DNA of 64,000 nt from contig NZ_JBNLBH010000072.1 in assembly GCF_050303215.1 (NCBI RefSeq), positions 4,581-68,580 on the forward strand, written 5' to 3'. Under the pieces are notes generated by a model. It did not search any database. It saw only the letters and a list, made by a program, of their open reading frames with translations, and was not told the origin of the DNA. Made by a program: the position numbers and the translations under genes. Below are positions 1 to 13,046 of this stretch, piece by piece. Positions within the stretch are counted from its first letter, which is position 1; every line of letters starts with the position of its first letter. Origin of the DNA: Haliangium sp050303215 (GTDB lineage: Bacteria > Myxococcota_A > Polyangia > Haliangiales > Haliangiaceae).

Positions 1-1729
1 ACAGGGCGCAGGTATGTTGTCCGCCAGCAACGAGCTGCGTGGTGGTTTCGTAGAGGTCGACGTCACCGGCGGCAGTGGGCGTCTCATCGTCGCCGACGTC
101 ATCGGTGTTAGCGTAGCCGAGCTGGCCATGTTCTCCGGAGCCCCAGCATCTTATGGCGCCGTTGTCGAGCAATGCGCAGGTATGGAGGCCGCCGGCAGCG
201 AGCTGGATGACGGTTCCGCCGACATCGACGTGACCGGCGGGAGTGAGGGGCTCGGTGTCCCCGATGTTGTCGGTGTTGGCGTAGCCGAGGCGTCCCCTGG
301 ATCCTCTACCCCAACATTGTACGGCGCCGTTGTTGAGAAGGGCGCAGGTATGTAATTCACCGGCAGCGAGTTGGATGACCGGTTGATCGATATTGACGCT
401 TCCGGCGAAAAGTGGTATCTCGTTGTCGCCAATGTTGGCGTTGTTGCCGTAGCCAAGCTGGCCATCGTAGCCGTAGCCCCAGCATCGTACGACCCCATTG
501 TGGAGCAATGCGCAGGTATGCTGGCCGCCAGCGGTGAGCTGGATGACCCTTCCGCCGACGTAGACGTCACCGGCGGAAGCGGGTATCTCATCGTCGCCGA
601 GATTATCGGTGTTGCCGTAGCCAAGCTGTCCAGAAGACCCAGAGCCCCAGCATCGTACGGCGCCGTCGTCGAGCAAGGCGCAGGTATGGGAGTAGCCGGC
701 AGCGAGCTGGATGGCGGTTCCACCGACATCGACGTTTCCAGCGACAGCGGGGGTATCGTTCTCGCCGACGTTGTTGGCGTTGCCGTAGCCAAGCTGTCCA
801 GAGTCTCCGAGGCCCCAGCATCGTACGGCGCCGTTGCCGAGAAGGGCGCAGGTATGCGAGTAGCCGGCAGCGAGTTGGATGACGGTTCCGCCGACGTCGA
901 CGAGTCCAGTCGAACTAGGGGATTCGTCGTCGCCAATGTCATCGGTGTTGGCGTAGCCGAGTTGACCAAAGGCTCCATCGCCCCAGCATCGCACGGCGCC
1001 GCTGTCAAGCAGGGCGCAGGTATGATAGCCACCGGCAGCGAGCTGTATGACCTTGCCGCCAGCGTCTACAATACCCGCCGAGACAGGCGACTCGTCGTCG
1101 CCGATGTTGTCGGTGTTGGCGTAGCCGAGTTGGCCATGGACTCCGGCGCCCCAGCATAGGACGCGGCCACCGCCGAGTAGAGCGCAGGTATGGTTATAGC
1201 CGGCCGCTAGGCGACTCATGTCGGGTACGCACGTGCCTCCCAGGCAGACACCGTCCACACAGTCCTCTGTCTTCGAGCATTGCTGCAACATTGCGCACGA
1301 ACCAGGGCCGCAGTGCCCGCCGCAGTCCACATCGATCTCGTCAAAACTTTGGAATCCGTCTGTGCAACTGGGGAAACCGCACGCCGCGTTGCACTCATCT
1401 GTATTCGAGAGATTGCCATCGTCGCACTCTTCTCCAGGATCGATGATGCCGTTGCCACACGTCTCGTCAGACCGGCAGTCAGAGCGGCAGCCGTCTCCGG
1501 ACACTGTGTTTCCGTCGTCGCACTGCTCGTCGACCTCGGGCTTGCCATTCCCACAAACATCAGGCTGGATGCAACTTCCCGAGTAGCACTCAAGGCCCTG
1601 AGGACAGCCAGTTTGGTCATCACACTCTGTTACTGGTGACCAGTCCATACATGCGGCTACGGCTACGCCCCCAAGGAGGAGCAGCGCGATGTGCCGAAGC
1701 GTGGTGCAGGCATCGTTCGTTCTCTTCAT
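1..1729 (-). CDS. RCC1-repeat lipoprotein with Cys-rich (DUF4215-like) repeats, 3' end cut by window edge
   Basis: The frame is open from the ATG at 1729 to the left edge, so the C-terminus lies outside the window. A good ribosome site (AGGAAG) precedes the start. The N-terminus has a hydrophobic signal ending in a lipobox (VAAC, Cys27), so I predict a lipoprotein. Next come Cys-rich units with CGNG...EQCDDGN and GDGC motifs, typical of myxobacterial surface proteins. From about residue 170 there are RCC1-type repeats of about 56 residues, each with CWG.G..GQLGYANTD, a GDDE-type acidic stretch and an HTCAL motif. These should form a seven-bladed propeller or longer array outside the cytoplasm. 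It is the last visible gene of the kinase-PEGA-RCC1 row, 39 bp after its neighbour. The substrate or partner is unknown. Confidence 0.85.
   Translation of the reverse strand, partial: MKRTNDACTTLRHIALLLLGGVAVAACMDWSPVTECDDQTGCPQGLECYSGSCIQPDVCGNGKPEVDEQCDDGNTVSGDGCRSDCRSDETCGNGIIDPGEECDDGNLSNTDECNAACGFPSCTDGFQSFDEIDVDCGGHCGPGSCAMLQQCSKTEDCVDGVCLGGTCVPDMSRLAAGYNHTCALLGGGRVLCWGAGVHGQLGYANTDNIGDDESPVSAGIVDAGGKVIQLAAGGYHTCALLDSGAVRCWGDGAFGQLGYANTDDIGDDESPSSTGLVDVGGTVIQLAAGYSHTCALLGNGAVRCWGLGDSGQLGYGNANNVGENDTPAVAGNVDVGGTAIQLAAGYSHTCALLDDGAVRCWGSGSSGQLGYGNTDNLGDDEIPASAGDVYVGGRVIQLTAGGQHTCALLHNGVVRCWGYGYDGQLGYGNNANIGDNEIPLFAGSVNIDQPVIQLAAGELHTCALLNNGAVQCWGRGSRGRLGYANTDNIGDTEPLTPAGHVDVGGTVIQLAAGGLHTCALLDNGAIRCWGSGEHGQLGYANTDDVGDDETPTAAGDVDLYETTTQLVAGGQHTCAL
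7..1195 (-). repeat. 168-bp tandem RCC1-coding repeat array
   Basis: The HTCAL codons recur at about 7, 173, 343, 511, 679, 847, 1013 and 1181, a period of 166-171 bp. The units are similar at DNA level as well as in protein, so the array could expand or contract by recombination. It lies inside the RCC1 lipoprotein gene and continues past the left edge. Confidence 0.85.
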
Positions 1730-1768
1730 GCAAACTTCCTTTGTGGTTGCAGGCGCGATCGCGGTCGG

Positions 1769-2830
1769 TCAGAACGAGAGCCGCGCCGAGAGTACAGCGG
1801 TGTTACCTGAGACGATGGGGACAATCTCGAACTCGGTCTCGCGGCCGGTTGGCTCGCTGCGCCAGGTGTGCGGCTGATTGAGGAGCGCACCGACCAGTCC
1901 GGCAACGAACGTCGCGCCGCCGATGAGCAACGCGGCAGTGCCGACGGTGTCGTAGCGCTCACCTGTGACGCGCAGCCGGGTCTGCACACCCTCGCAGTGC
2001 AACACTTGGCTGCACTCCTCGACCTCATTCTCGTACTCTGCGTGATTCCGCGTGGCTTCGAGCCAGAGCAGGCCGCCAGTGATCGACACGACGCTACCGG
2101 CGCCGACGACGGCCCAGGGCTGCCATGAGGGCCAGCGCTGCTCGGCGTGAACCGTATCCTCGGTTGGGCGCAGCACGACGCGGCTCTGCTTGCCCGGAAT
2201 CAACGACACCGACTGGGTGATCGGAAAGTAACCGGGGGCGCGCGCGAGTAGTACGTGTTGCCCGGTGGTCACCATCCGGCGCTGTTGGTCGGGGGCCGTG
2301 AACCAGGGCTCGCCGTCGAGGGATACTTCGGTGCCGGGGAGGTCGCAGTTCACCTCAAGCTGGCCCAACCTGGACTCCAGGCTGGTCTGCAAGTCCTCGG
2401 CGACCTGAGCGTCTTCGGGTGACATCGACGCACGCCCCCCGCGAAGTGCCTGCATCAGGACGGCGTGAGCCTCCACCAGGCGGAACTGCTTGTCCAAGGT
2501 GCGGCTCAGGTACAGGAGGATGACCGGGTGCTCCCGGAGGGTGAGGGCCTCGCGGAACTTGGCTTCGGCCTCGTCGAAGCGCCACTGCTTGAACAGCGCA
2601 GCGCCCTCGGCGTACAGTGCCTCCGCGCGGCGCGCGGAACTGTCCGGCGCGCGCATCGGGGCATCGGCGGCGCTCGCGCTCGGTTCAGGCTCAGGCGCGC
2701 GCTTCGGGGTATCGGCGGCGGTCGCAGCCGGCTCGGGCTCGGGCTGTGCGTGGGCTCGGCCGCACAGGGCGACGGCCACGAGTGCAATCATGCCGGCGCG
2801 ATGGATGACGGTGAGGCGGGGGATGTTCAT
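1769..2830 (-). CDS. TPR and PEGA-domain exported protein
   Basis: 353 residues. An N-terminal signal sequence ends near AHAQ, then comes a Pro/Glu/Ala-rich linker with two near-identical segments (residues 30-65). TPR-like helices follow (about 68-160, with YAEGAALFKQWRFDEA), and then a PEGA domain (about 165-225, with LPGTEVSLDGEP and GQHVLLARAPGY). Two hydrophobic segments follow (about 238-256 and 295-315), and the C-terminus may be a short barrel-like tail. In myxobacteria such TPR/PEGA proteins usually sit beside Hanks-type kinases and are thought to act in the envelope. Here it starts 30 bp after the kinase gene on the same strand, so the two are probably co-transcribed. The exact function is unknown. 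Confidence 0.8.
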   Translation of the reverse strand: MNIPRLTVIHRAGMIALVAVALCGRAHAQPEPEPAATAADTPKRAPEPEPSASAADAPMRAPDSSARRAEALYAEGAALFKQWRFDEAEAKFREALTLREHPVILLYLSRTLDKQFRLVEAHAVLMQALRGGRASMSPEDAQVAEDLQTSLESRLGQLEVNCDLPGTEVSLDGEPWFTAPDQQRRMVTTGQHVLLARAPGYFPITQSVSLIPGKQSRVVLRPTEDTVHAEQRWPSWQPWAVVGAGSVVSITGGLLWLEATRNHAEYENEVEECSQVLHCEGVQTRLRVTGERYDTVGTAALLIGGATFVAGLVGALLNQPHTWRSEPTGRETEFEIVPIVSGNTAVLSARLSF

Positions 2831-2860
2831 GGGATCCTGGGGAGAACGACTGACATCGAA

Positions 2861-5361
<2,501 letters not shown>

Positions 5362-5362
<1 letters not shown>

Positions 5363-5793
5363 CAGCTCTCTTGCACGAATCGCTCGGCCAGCGTGGGCCC
5401 GGGCGCGTTCAGCCGCTTGATCGCGACCAGCCGTCCCAGGCGCAGGTCACGAGCCAAGTACACCTCGCCCATACCGCCTCGACCCAGGGCTCGGATGAGC
5501 TCGTACTGGCCAATCCTCGCCCCCGAGCCGGGCCGAGTCGAAGCGGATGCCTCAGCCGAGTCCGTCTGGCGAGCATCGCGGCCGCGGATTCTGCGGGTGC
5601 CAGTCCCTTGCCTGGGCATTTGCTCGGTGCGCGCGTCGCCGCGGACGGGCCGGCTGGGCTCGCTGCCATCCGCGATGGCGGTCGTTTCCCCGCCCGGTAG
5701 TGGCGCGGCGGCCGTTTCGCCATCGGACCTGCCGGCATTGGCTGGTCGCACGGGCATGGTGAGCCGATTACGAGCGGAGCGGTCTGCGCTCAT
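5362..5793 (-). CDS. Ser/Thr kinase N-lobe fragment (5' part of a broken kinase gene)
   Basis: 143 residues. I chose the ATG at 5793 because GGAG lies 6 bases upstream; an in-frame start at 5910 would add a low-complexity tail with no ribosome site. After a disordered 90-residue N-terminus come the kinase glycine loop (LGRGGMGEVY, about 104-113), the beta-3 lysine (VAIK, Lys126) and the alpha-C start (FVQE, Glu142). A TGA follows directly. The downstream fragment resumes at a position where intact relatives read ELMLPVV-like sequence of helix alpha-E. The rest of alpha-C, beta-4, beta-5, the hinge and alpha-D (roughly 60-75 residues) is missing, so this is a deletion with a frame change rather than a point frameshift. 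Confidence 0.8.
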
Positions 5794-6027
5794 GGTGCGC
5801 TCCGGACGCGATGTCCGACGAGGCAGCCGCAGGGATTCGCGACCTGCGGCGGGCGGTGGATGCGGAGCCAGTCGATGCGCATGTTCGTCGTCATAACTTC
5901 GTTGCCGCACGTCGGACTGACCATTCAGAATGCAAACGCAGAGCCAAGCTCCTTGAGCGCCGGGATGGCCGGAAGTCCGCGAAATCGGGCATTCCCCACC
6001 CGTTTACGGCGCCCCGGCGCTGGACTG

Positions 6028-6057
6028 GACACGTCCAGGACATGTCGATGACATGTC
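6028..6057. promoter_or_regulatory. Three phased 8-bp palindromes (GACAYGTC), candidate operator
   Basis: GACACGTC (6028-6035), GACATGTC (6039-6046) and GACATGTC (6050-6057) are spaced exactly 11 bp apart, one helical turn, so all three face the same side of the DNA. They lie about 235 bp upstream of the kinase-fragment start. The arrangement suggests cooperative binding of a dimeric regulator; which regulator is unknown. Confidence 0.4.
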
Positions 6058-6167
6058 ACTCCGCGGCCCAAACCCAGAGTCGAGTTCGGGTTGGCTCGTC
6101 GTGGACACCGAGCATCATCGCGCCGGGCCCAGCCAGCGAGGAGCCACAGACATCAGCAGCCAGATTG

Positions 6168-6469
6168 GAGAGGCCCGGACGGGGCCATGGGCCCGAAGGC
6201 GACGTCGCCGAGTGCTCCGGTCTGTCGAGATCGGACAGAGTGGCGAGACGGAGTCGTTGCACTTCGGCTGTGCCGAAGTGCCTAGCCGTCGCCTGTGGCG
6301 ACGGCCGAGTGCCGGGCCGACCGGATGCCAGCGAGGGGTCGAGGCGAGGCGAACGCCGACCGCATGGGGGGCGAGAGCCGTAGCGAGGAGGGCGTGTGGG
6401 CGGCGTTCTTGCGAAGCCGTTCGCCGGTAGGGCCCGTGGCCCCGGCCGGGCCGGCCCCTACCGCCTGCG
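6168..6469 (+). repeat. MITE-like dispersed repeat, copy A
   Basis: This stretch of about 300 bp is similar, over most of its length, to the reverse complement of 51041-51273. Its ends are inverted copies of each other: GGGGCCATGGGCCC at 6181-6194 on the left, and on the right (6430-6446) GGGCCCGTGGCCCC. Inside are two perfect hairpins with TGT loops: 10-bp arms (GCACTTCGGC) at 6259-6281 and 9-bp arms (GCCGTCGCC) at 6285-6305. No coding frame is shared by both copies, so it looks like a small non-autonomous element or a structured repeat family. Confidence 0.6.
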
Positions 6470-6575
6470 GCGAGCGAGAGCGTTCGCCGCGACAGGACAG
6501 CGAACGATCCCGAGCGGTTCAGGAGTGAGCCCGGAGCGCCAGCCCTGCGCAGCGCCGGCCGGGAGCCGGTTCGGC

Positions 6576-6632
6576 TTGACAGGACTAGGACGGCCATCCT
6601 AGAGTCGTCGTCATCGTAGGACGAGCATCCTA
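6576..6632 (+). promoter_or_regulatory. tetR promoter with two TAGGA-N6-TCCTA operators
   Basis: A consensus -35 (TTGACA, 6576-6581) is followed, after 17-18 bp, by a weak -10 (CTAGAG/TAGAGT, 6599-6605). A perfect inverted repeat CTAGGACGGCCATCCTAG (6585-6602) fills the spacer, and a second, TAGGACGAGCATCCTA, lies at 6617-6632. Their centres are 31 bp apart, about three helical turns. Both share TAGGACG..CATCCTA, so the downstream TetR protein probably binds them and represses its own operon. Confidence 0.75.
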
Positions 6633-6751
6633 TCGCGCACCAAGCCAGGCTTGGACAACGCGTCTGTACAGCCCGCGGACCAAGCGGCCTCCCGTCTGGA
6701 GTCCTCGATGTCGCATGCCCGTTCGCCGAGATCACCGTCGGAGGTGCTCAC

Positions 6752-7360
6752 TTGAGCGACAAGTCTACCCGTGACCACATCGTCGAAGCTGCCGATCAGT
6801 TGTTCTACCAGCAGGGCTTCGAGCATACCTCGTTCTCGAACATCGCGGACGCCGTACGGATCTCTCGCGGCAACTTCTATTATCACTTCAAGTCCAAAGA
6901 CCAGATACTGAAGGCCGTGATCGAGCGGCGCCTGGCCGACACCCGGCAGATGTTGCAGCAATGGGAGCGCGACGGGAGCAGGCCTGCCGATCGCATCCGC
7001 AGCTTCATCCACATATTGACCACCAACCGAGCCCCCATCATGCGACACGGCTGCCCGGTGGGGACCCTGTGCACCGAGCTTGCCAAGCTGAACCACTCAT
7101 CCCGAACCGAGGCGAACGAGCTGTTCACCCTGTTCCGCACCTGGCTGCGCAAGCAGTTCAGGCAGCTCGGGCGCAAGCGCGACGCCGACGCCTTGGCGAT
7201 GCATGTGCTCGCCTGGAGCCAGGGGGTCGCCACGCTGGCGAACGCGTTCCACAACGAAGCGTTCATCAAGCGCGAAGTGAGGCAGATGTGCGAGTGGCTG
7301 AGCTCCTACGAGGATGACGCTGCGTGCGAGACACACGCCGACAGCGAGCCCCGCGCGTGA
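6752..7360 (+). CDS. TetR-family transcriptional regulator, NemR-like cysteine motif
   Basis: 202 residues from a TTG start with a strong ribosome site (GGAGGTG) upstream. The N-terminal helix-turn-helix is clear (about residues 25-50, SFSNIADAVRISRGNFYYHF). The ligand-binding half has HGCPVGTLCTEL with Cys101 and Cys107. In E. coli NemR the redox- and electrophile-sensing Cys106 sits at the matching GC position, so this protein may sense reactive electrophiles; that is inference. Two matched operators lie in its promoter. A YciI-like gene follows after 66 bp and tag after a further 6 bp, so the three probably form one autoregulated operon. Confidence 0.88.
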   Translation: MSDKSTRDHIVEAADQLFYQQGFEHTSFSNIADAVRISRGNFYYHFKSKDQILKAVIERRLADTRQMLQQWERDGSRPADRIRSFIHILTTNRAPIMRHGCPVGTLCTELAKLNHSSRTEANELFTLFRTWLRKQFRQLGRKRDADALAMHVLAWSQGVATLANAFHNEAFIKREVRQMCEWLSSYEDDAACETHADSEPRA

Positions 7361-7426
7361 GGCGCGCCCCGAGCGGAGTCCCCCGGAGCCACTCGACCGA
7401 CAACCCTCCCATCGGAGAAGACCCAT

Positions 7427-7714
7427 ATGTTCCTCGTACTCCTTGAGCTTTCTACCAACAAGAGCCGCGCCGGCCAATTCATGGAAGCCCACAAACAGTG
7501 GATTCAGCGTGGATTCGACGACGGCGTCTTCCTGGTGTCGGGCAACCTTCAACCACGCGCGGGCGGCGGCATCCTGGCCCACGGCACATCGCTGGCGGAG
7601 CTTCGGGCCAGGGTGGACAGCGACCCATTCGTCGCGGAGGACGTCGTACGCGCCGACATCATCGAGATCACCCCATCGAGGGCCGACGAACGGCTCGGCT
7701 TCCTGCTCGGATGA
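7427..7714 (+). CDS. YciI family (YCII-related) protein
   Basis: 95 residues, the normal length of this small ferredoxin-like alpha/beta family. Visible features are the N-terminal strand (MFLVLLELS), the helix with an H-K pair (FMEAHKQWIQ), the G.L.P strand with GGGILAHG, and the DPFV..DVV segment typical of YCII domains. The biochemical role of most members is unknown; a few act as dehydrochlorinases or lactonases. It stands between tetR and tag, 6 bp before tag, so it is probably regulated together with them. Confidence 0.8.
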   Translation: MFLVLLELSTNKSRAGQFMEAHKQWIQRGFDDGVFLVSGNLQPRAGGGILAHGTSLAELRARVDSDPFVAEDVVRADIIEITPSRADERLGFLLG

Positions 7715-7720
7715 GGCCCT

Positions 7721-8329
7721 ATGAGCGCGACGATTGCTGGACCTGACGGCAAACCACGGTGCTCGTGGATCGGCGTCTCACCCGAGATGTGCGCCTATCA
7801 TGACGCCGAGTGGGGCCTACCGGTGGGCGACGACCGCCGCCTGTTCGAAAAGATCTCGCTGGAGGCGTTTCAGTCCGGGCTGAGCTGGCGCACCATCCTG
7901 GCCAAGCGCGACAACTTCCGGGCCGCGTTCCACGACTTCGACGTCGACCGGATCGCGCGCTTCACCGAGCGCGACATCGCCCGGCTGCTCCAGGACGAAG
8001 GCATCGTTCGCAACCGCGGCAAGATCGAGGCCGTCATCAACAACGCCCGCCGGGTCCGAGAGCTCGTGGACCGGGAAGGCTCGCTGGCGGCCTTCATCTG
8101 GGGCTACGAACCTGACCCCAAACAGCTCGCGGCGCCCCAGACCGTGACCACCTCTCCCGAGGCCATCGCGCTGGCCAAGGAGCTCAAGAAGCGCGGCTGG
8201 AGGTTCGTCGGCCCTACGACCGCGTACGCCTTCATGCAGGCGATGGGGCTGGTCAACGACCATCTTACCGACTGCGTCGTCAGGGCCAAGGTCGAGCGAG
8301 CGCGCAAGCGCTTCGCGCGACCCAATTGA
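7721..8329 (+). CDS. tag: DNA-3-methyladenine glycosylase I
   Basis: 202 residues. It excises 3-methyladenine from alkylated DNA in base excision repair. The family signature is complete: RCSW (Cys14) and YHDAEWGLP (His27) at the N-terminus, and NDHLTDC (His and Cys near 184-188) at the C-terminus. These four residues form the structural zinc site known from E. coli Tag. The FEKISLEAFQSGLSW and GPTTAYAFMQAMG segments are also typical. It is the last gene of the tetR-YciI-tag group. Pairing with a NemR-like regulator suggests induction by alkylating or electrophilic stress (inference). Confidence 0.95.
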   Translation: MSATIAGPDGKPRCSWIGVSPEMCAYHDAEWGLPVGDDRRLFEKISLEAFQSGLSWRTILAKRDNFRAAFHDFDVDRIARFTERDIARLLQDEGIVRNRGKIEAVINNARRVRELVDREGSLAAFIWGYEPDPKQLAAPQTVTTSPEAIALAKELKKRGWRFVGPTTAYAFMQAMGLVNDHLTDCVVRAKVERARKRFARPN

Positions 8330-8350
8330 ACCGCAGCGGTTCAGCGCGGT

Positions 8351-10983
8351 TCAGCGCTCGTAGTGCAGCACCGCCCACGGCAGCGGCAACTCGGCCACCC
8401 GGACGCTCTCCGCCAGGTCCAGCCGTTGACCCGAGATCAGCTCGCGCCAGCGCCCGGCCTCGGGCACGGCCACCGAGGTGTCGCCCAGCCCGCCCCGGGC
8501 CGCGAGCACCGCGGTGTAGCGCGGCACGATCACCACCAGCAGGTGATGTTCGCACTCGCGCGCGAAGGTGATCACGTGATCGGCGGCCTCGCCCTCGGCG
8601 GCCATGGCCTGATAGCCACCCGTGAACAGACTCCCGATCTGGGCCCGGAAGCGCAGCAAGCGGGCGATCACGTACAGCTTCAGCCGCTCGTCGCAGTCCT
8701 CGACCATGCGAGCGATCGCGTCGACGTCGGGCCCCGCGATGAGCGACTCGGCCTCGCCCAGCAGGCGGGCGCGGTGCTCATAGTCCACCGGCCGGCGGTT
8801 GTCCGGGTCGACCAGCGACAGATCGAGCAGCTCCGCGCCCTGATAGAAGTCCGGCACCCCCGGCGTCGTCAGCTTGAGCACGAGCTGCGTGATCCCGTTG
8901 GCGAACCCGTGGCGGGCCACCCGAGCGGCCAGCGGCGTCACCGCCCGCGACACCCAGCGGTCGCGCAGCATATCGCGCACGAAGCGCTCGAGCGCGGCCT
9001 CGTAGGCCTCGTCGGGGTTGAGCCAGTTGGTGTCCTGCTTGGCCTCGCGGCTGGCCTTGAGCATGTACGCCACCAGCCGCTCGCTGAGCTCGGCCCGGGG
9101 CGCGCTCCGCCACAGCGCGATCAGCACCTGATAGAACAGGTACGCGTCCGACGCCGACGGCCCGCCGTCTGTGCACAGCCGCTCCCGCGCCCGCTCGAGC
9201 TGACGCACCAGCCGCGCCCACTCGGTGGCGAGCTCGCTCAAGACCACCAGGCGCATGCGCGTGTCCTCGCCCCGCTTGTGGTCGTGGGTGGCCGTGGCCA
9301 GCAGGTTCTTGGGGTAGCGCATGGCCCGGAACCGGGCGTGGGCGTGGAACGCGTGCGGCTCCTGGAAGAACATGGCCGGCTCCCCGCCGACCTCGTTGAG
9401 CGCCAACAGCCGGGTGTAGCGGTAGAACGCGGTGTCCTCGACCCCCTTGGCGGCCACCGGCGCGCAGTACTGCTGAAAGCGTCCCACCCAGGCCATGCGC
9501 TCCTGCTCCAACGACGGGTCGATGCGGCCGAGCAGCACCGCCTCGAGGAAGTCGTACACCGTGGGCTCGAAGGCGGCGCTGCGGCGCTTTGCCTCGTGGA
9601 TCGCGGCCTTGACCACCGGCTCGGCCTGGTCGAGGTCGTAGGGGAGGTAGGTGCGGTAGCGGCTGAAGGCGGCCACCACCTGGGCCAGGGCCTCGCGCAG
9701 GGCCTCCAGGGTGAAGTCGCGGGTGTGGTAGTCGGCCTCGCTCAGCCGGTCCAGGCTGTAGGCGAGGCGGAACAGCTCGCCGGCCAGGTTGGTGGCCATC
9801 ACCAGGTGCTTGCCCTCGTGCACCTGGTCCTCGTAGCTGTCGCTCCCGACGTGGTTTCGGAACCCGCGGTCGAGCACGACCTGACCGTCCGGCCAGCACA
9901 GCAGGCGGACCACGTCGTTGGCGAACTCGTACCCGGTGGTGCCCTCCACCGGCCAGCCCTCGGGCAGGATCTCGCCCGGGGCCACGATCTTCTCCACCCA
10001 GACGTGGCCGGCGCCGATCTCGCGCAGGCGGGCCAGGTAGCCGTGGGGATCGGCGAGCCCGTCCACGTGGTCGACGCGGACCCCGTAGATGCCCTCTTGC
10101 AGCAGCAGTTGGCCGATCTTGCGGTGGGCCGCGAAGAAGGCCTCGGGCACCTCCATGCGCAGCGCCACCAGCTCGTTGATGTCGAAGAAGCGCCGGTAGT
10201 TGATCTCGTAGCCGGCGGTCTTGTAGTACGAAAGCCGCCAGAACTGGCGCTCGAGGAGCTGGTGCAGGCGCTCGCCCGCGAACACCGCCAGGGCGTCGGC
10301 GAGCTCGCCCGGGGTGGCCTCGGCCAGGGCCGAGAAGCGCTCGTGCAGGGCCTCGGCGCGGTCGCGCTCCTCCGCGCTCACGGAGTCATAGGCCTCGTGC
10401 AGCTCCTTGGCGGTCCAGTAGGCGTCGGTGCGCTCGATGCGCGGCAGCAGCTCGGCCAGCACCTCGGCGTAGCTCTCGGGCCGGAGCGCGAAGCGGTGAT
10501 CGAAGTACCCGGCGTGGAGCCGGCCACGATCGTACACCAGGACGATCTCGCCCCCGTCGAGGGCGGCGCCGTAGGTCTGGCCCAGGAACGGCAACAGCAG
10601 CTTCTGATCCAGCTCGATCTTGATCGGGGACCAGTCGACGTCGAACAGGGCCGTGCTCGGCGAGTGCGGCCCGTAGGCCAGCAGATCCTGCCAGGCGCTG
10701 TTGTCCGGGCCGACCCCGGCGTGGTTGGGCACGATGTCGATGATCAGGGCCAGGCCGGCGGCGACGGCGGCCTCGCGCAGGGCTTCCAGCTCGGGCTCGC
10801 CGCCGAGGGCGTCGCGGATCCGGTTGTGGTCGGTGACGTCGTAGCCGTGGGTGGAGCCCTGGCGGGCCTCGGTGATCGGGGACAGGTAGAGGTGTGAGAT
10901 ACCGAGACGGCGTAGGTAGGGGATCAGGGCGCGGACCTCGGCGAAGCCGAAGTCGGGCCCGAGTTGGAGGCGATAGGTCGCGT

Positions 10984-10987
<4 letters not shown>
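8351..10987 (-). CDS. treY: Malto-oligosyltrehalose synthase
   Basis: 878 residues. A GH13 enzyme that turns the reducing end of malto-oligosaccharides into a trehalosyl unit. The family start is clear (YRLQLGPDFGFAEV), then SHLYLSPITEA with GSTHGYDVTDHN (31-54), IDIVPNHAG (83-91), the catalytic-Asp segment GVRVDHVDGLADP near 305 and the catalytic-Glu segment EKIVAPGE near 335. The late GVPDFYQGAEL block is also present. Its ATG overlaps the treZ stop by 4 bases (ATGA), so the two are co-translated. TreY and TreZ together make free trehalose from glycogen-like glucans. No treX or glycogen genes are in the window. Confidence 0.97.
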
Positions 10988-12819
<1,832 letters not shown>

Positions 12820-13046
12820 GTCGCTCTCCGGGGCATGGGGCCAGGTGGTTCACACGCGCGTATTCTACACCCTTCCATCCCGACGCGCGTCGTGACCGCG
12901 GAGCGGGCCCGAATCGCCTTCGCCGTGCGCGGCCGGATCCGCGCGCAACCGTCCGAACCAAGCCTGTCTTGGTTTCGCGGAGGTTTCGCAGTGGTGACGG
13001 TAGACGCGGGCGCAGGGGCGCGGCGCGGGTGCGCGATGGGCGCCGG

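Larger units (their letters stand above)
5794..6575. other. Long non-coding stretch between kinase operon and tetR
   Basis: No convincing gene is present; the short frames here are low-complexity Arg/Pro/Ala-rich reading of GC-rich DNA. The stretch holds the phased palindromes at 6028-6057 and the MITE-like copy A at 6168-6469. Nothing else was recognised. Confidence 0.6.

Noticed and set aside
6115..6735. Minus-strand gene of 206 codons between the kinase and tetR
   Set aside because: It runs through the MITE-like copy and the tetR operators and has no family resemblance.
8363..10897. Long plus-strand frame opposite treY
   Set aside because: Shadow of treY; no recognisable fold, and treY has all family motifs on the other strand.
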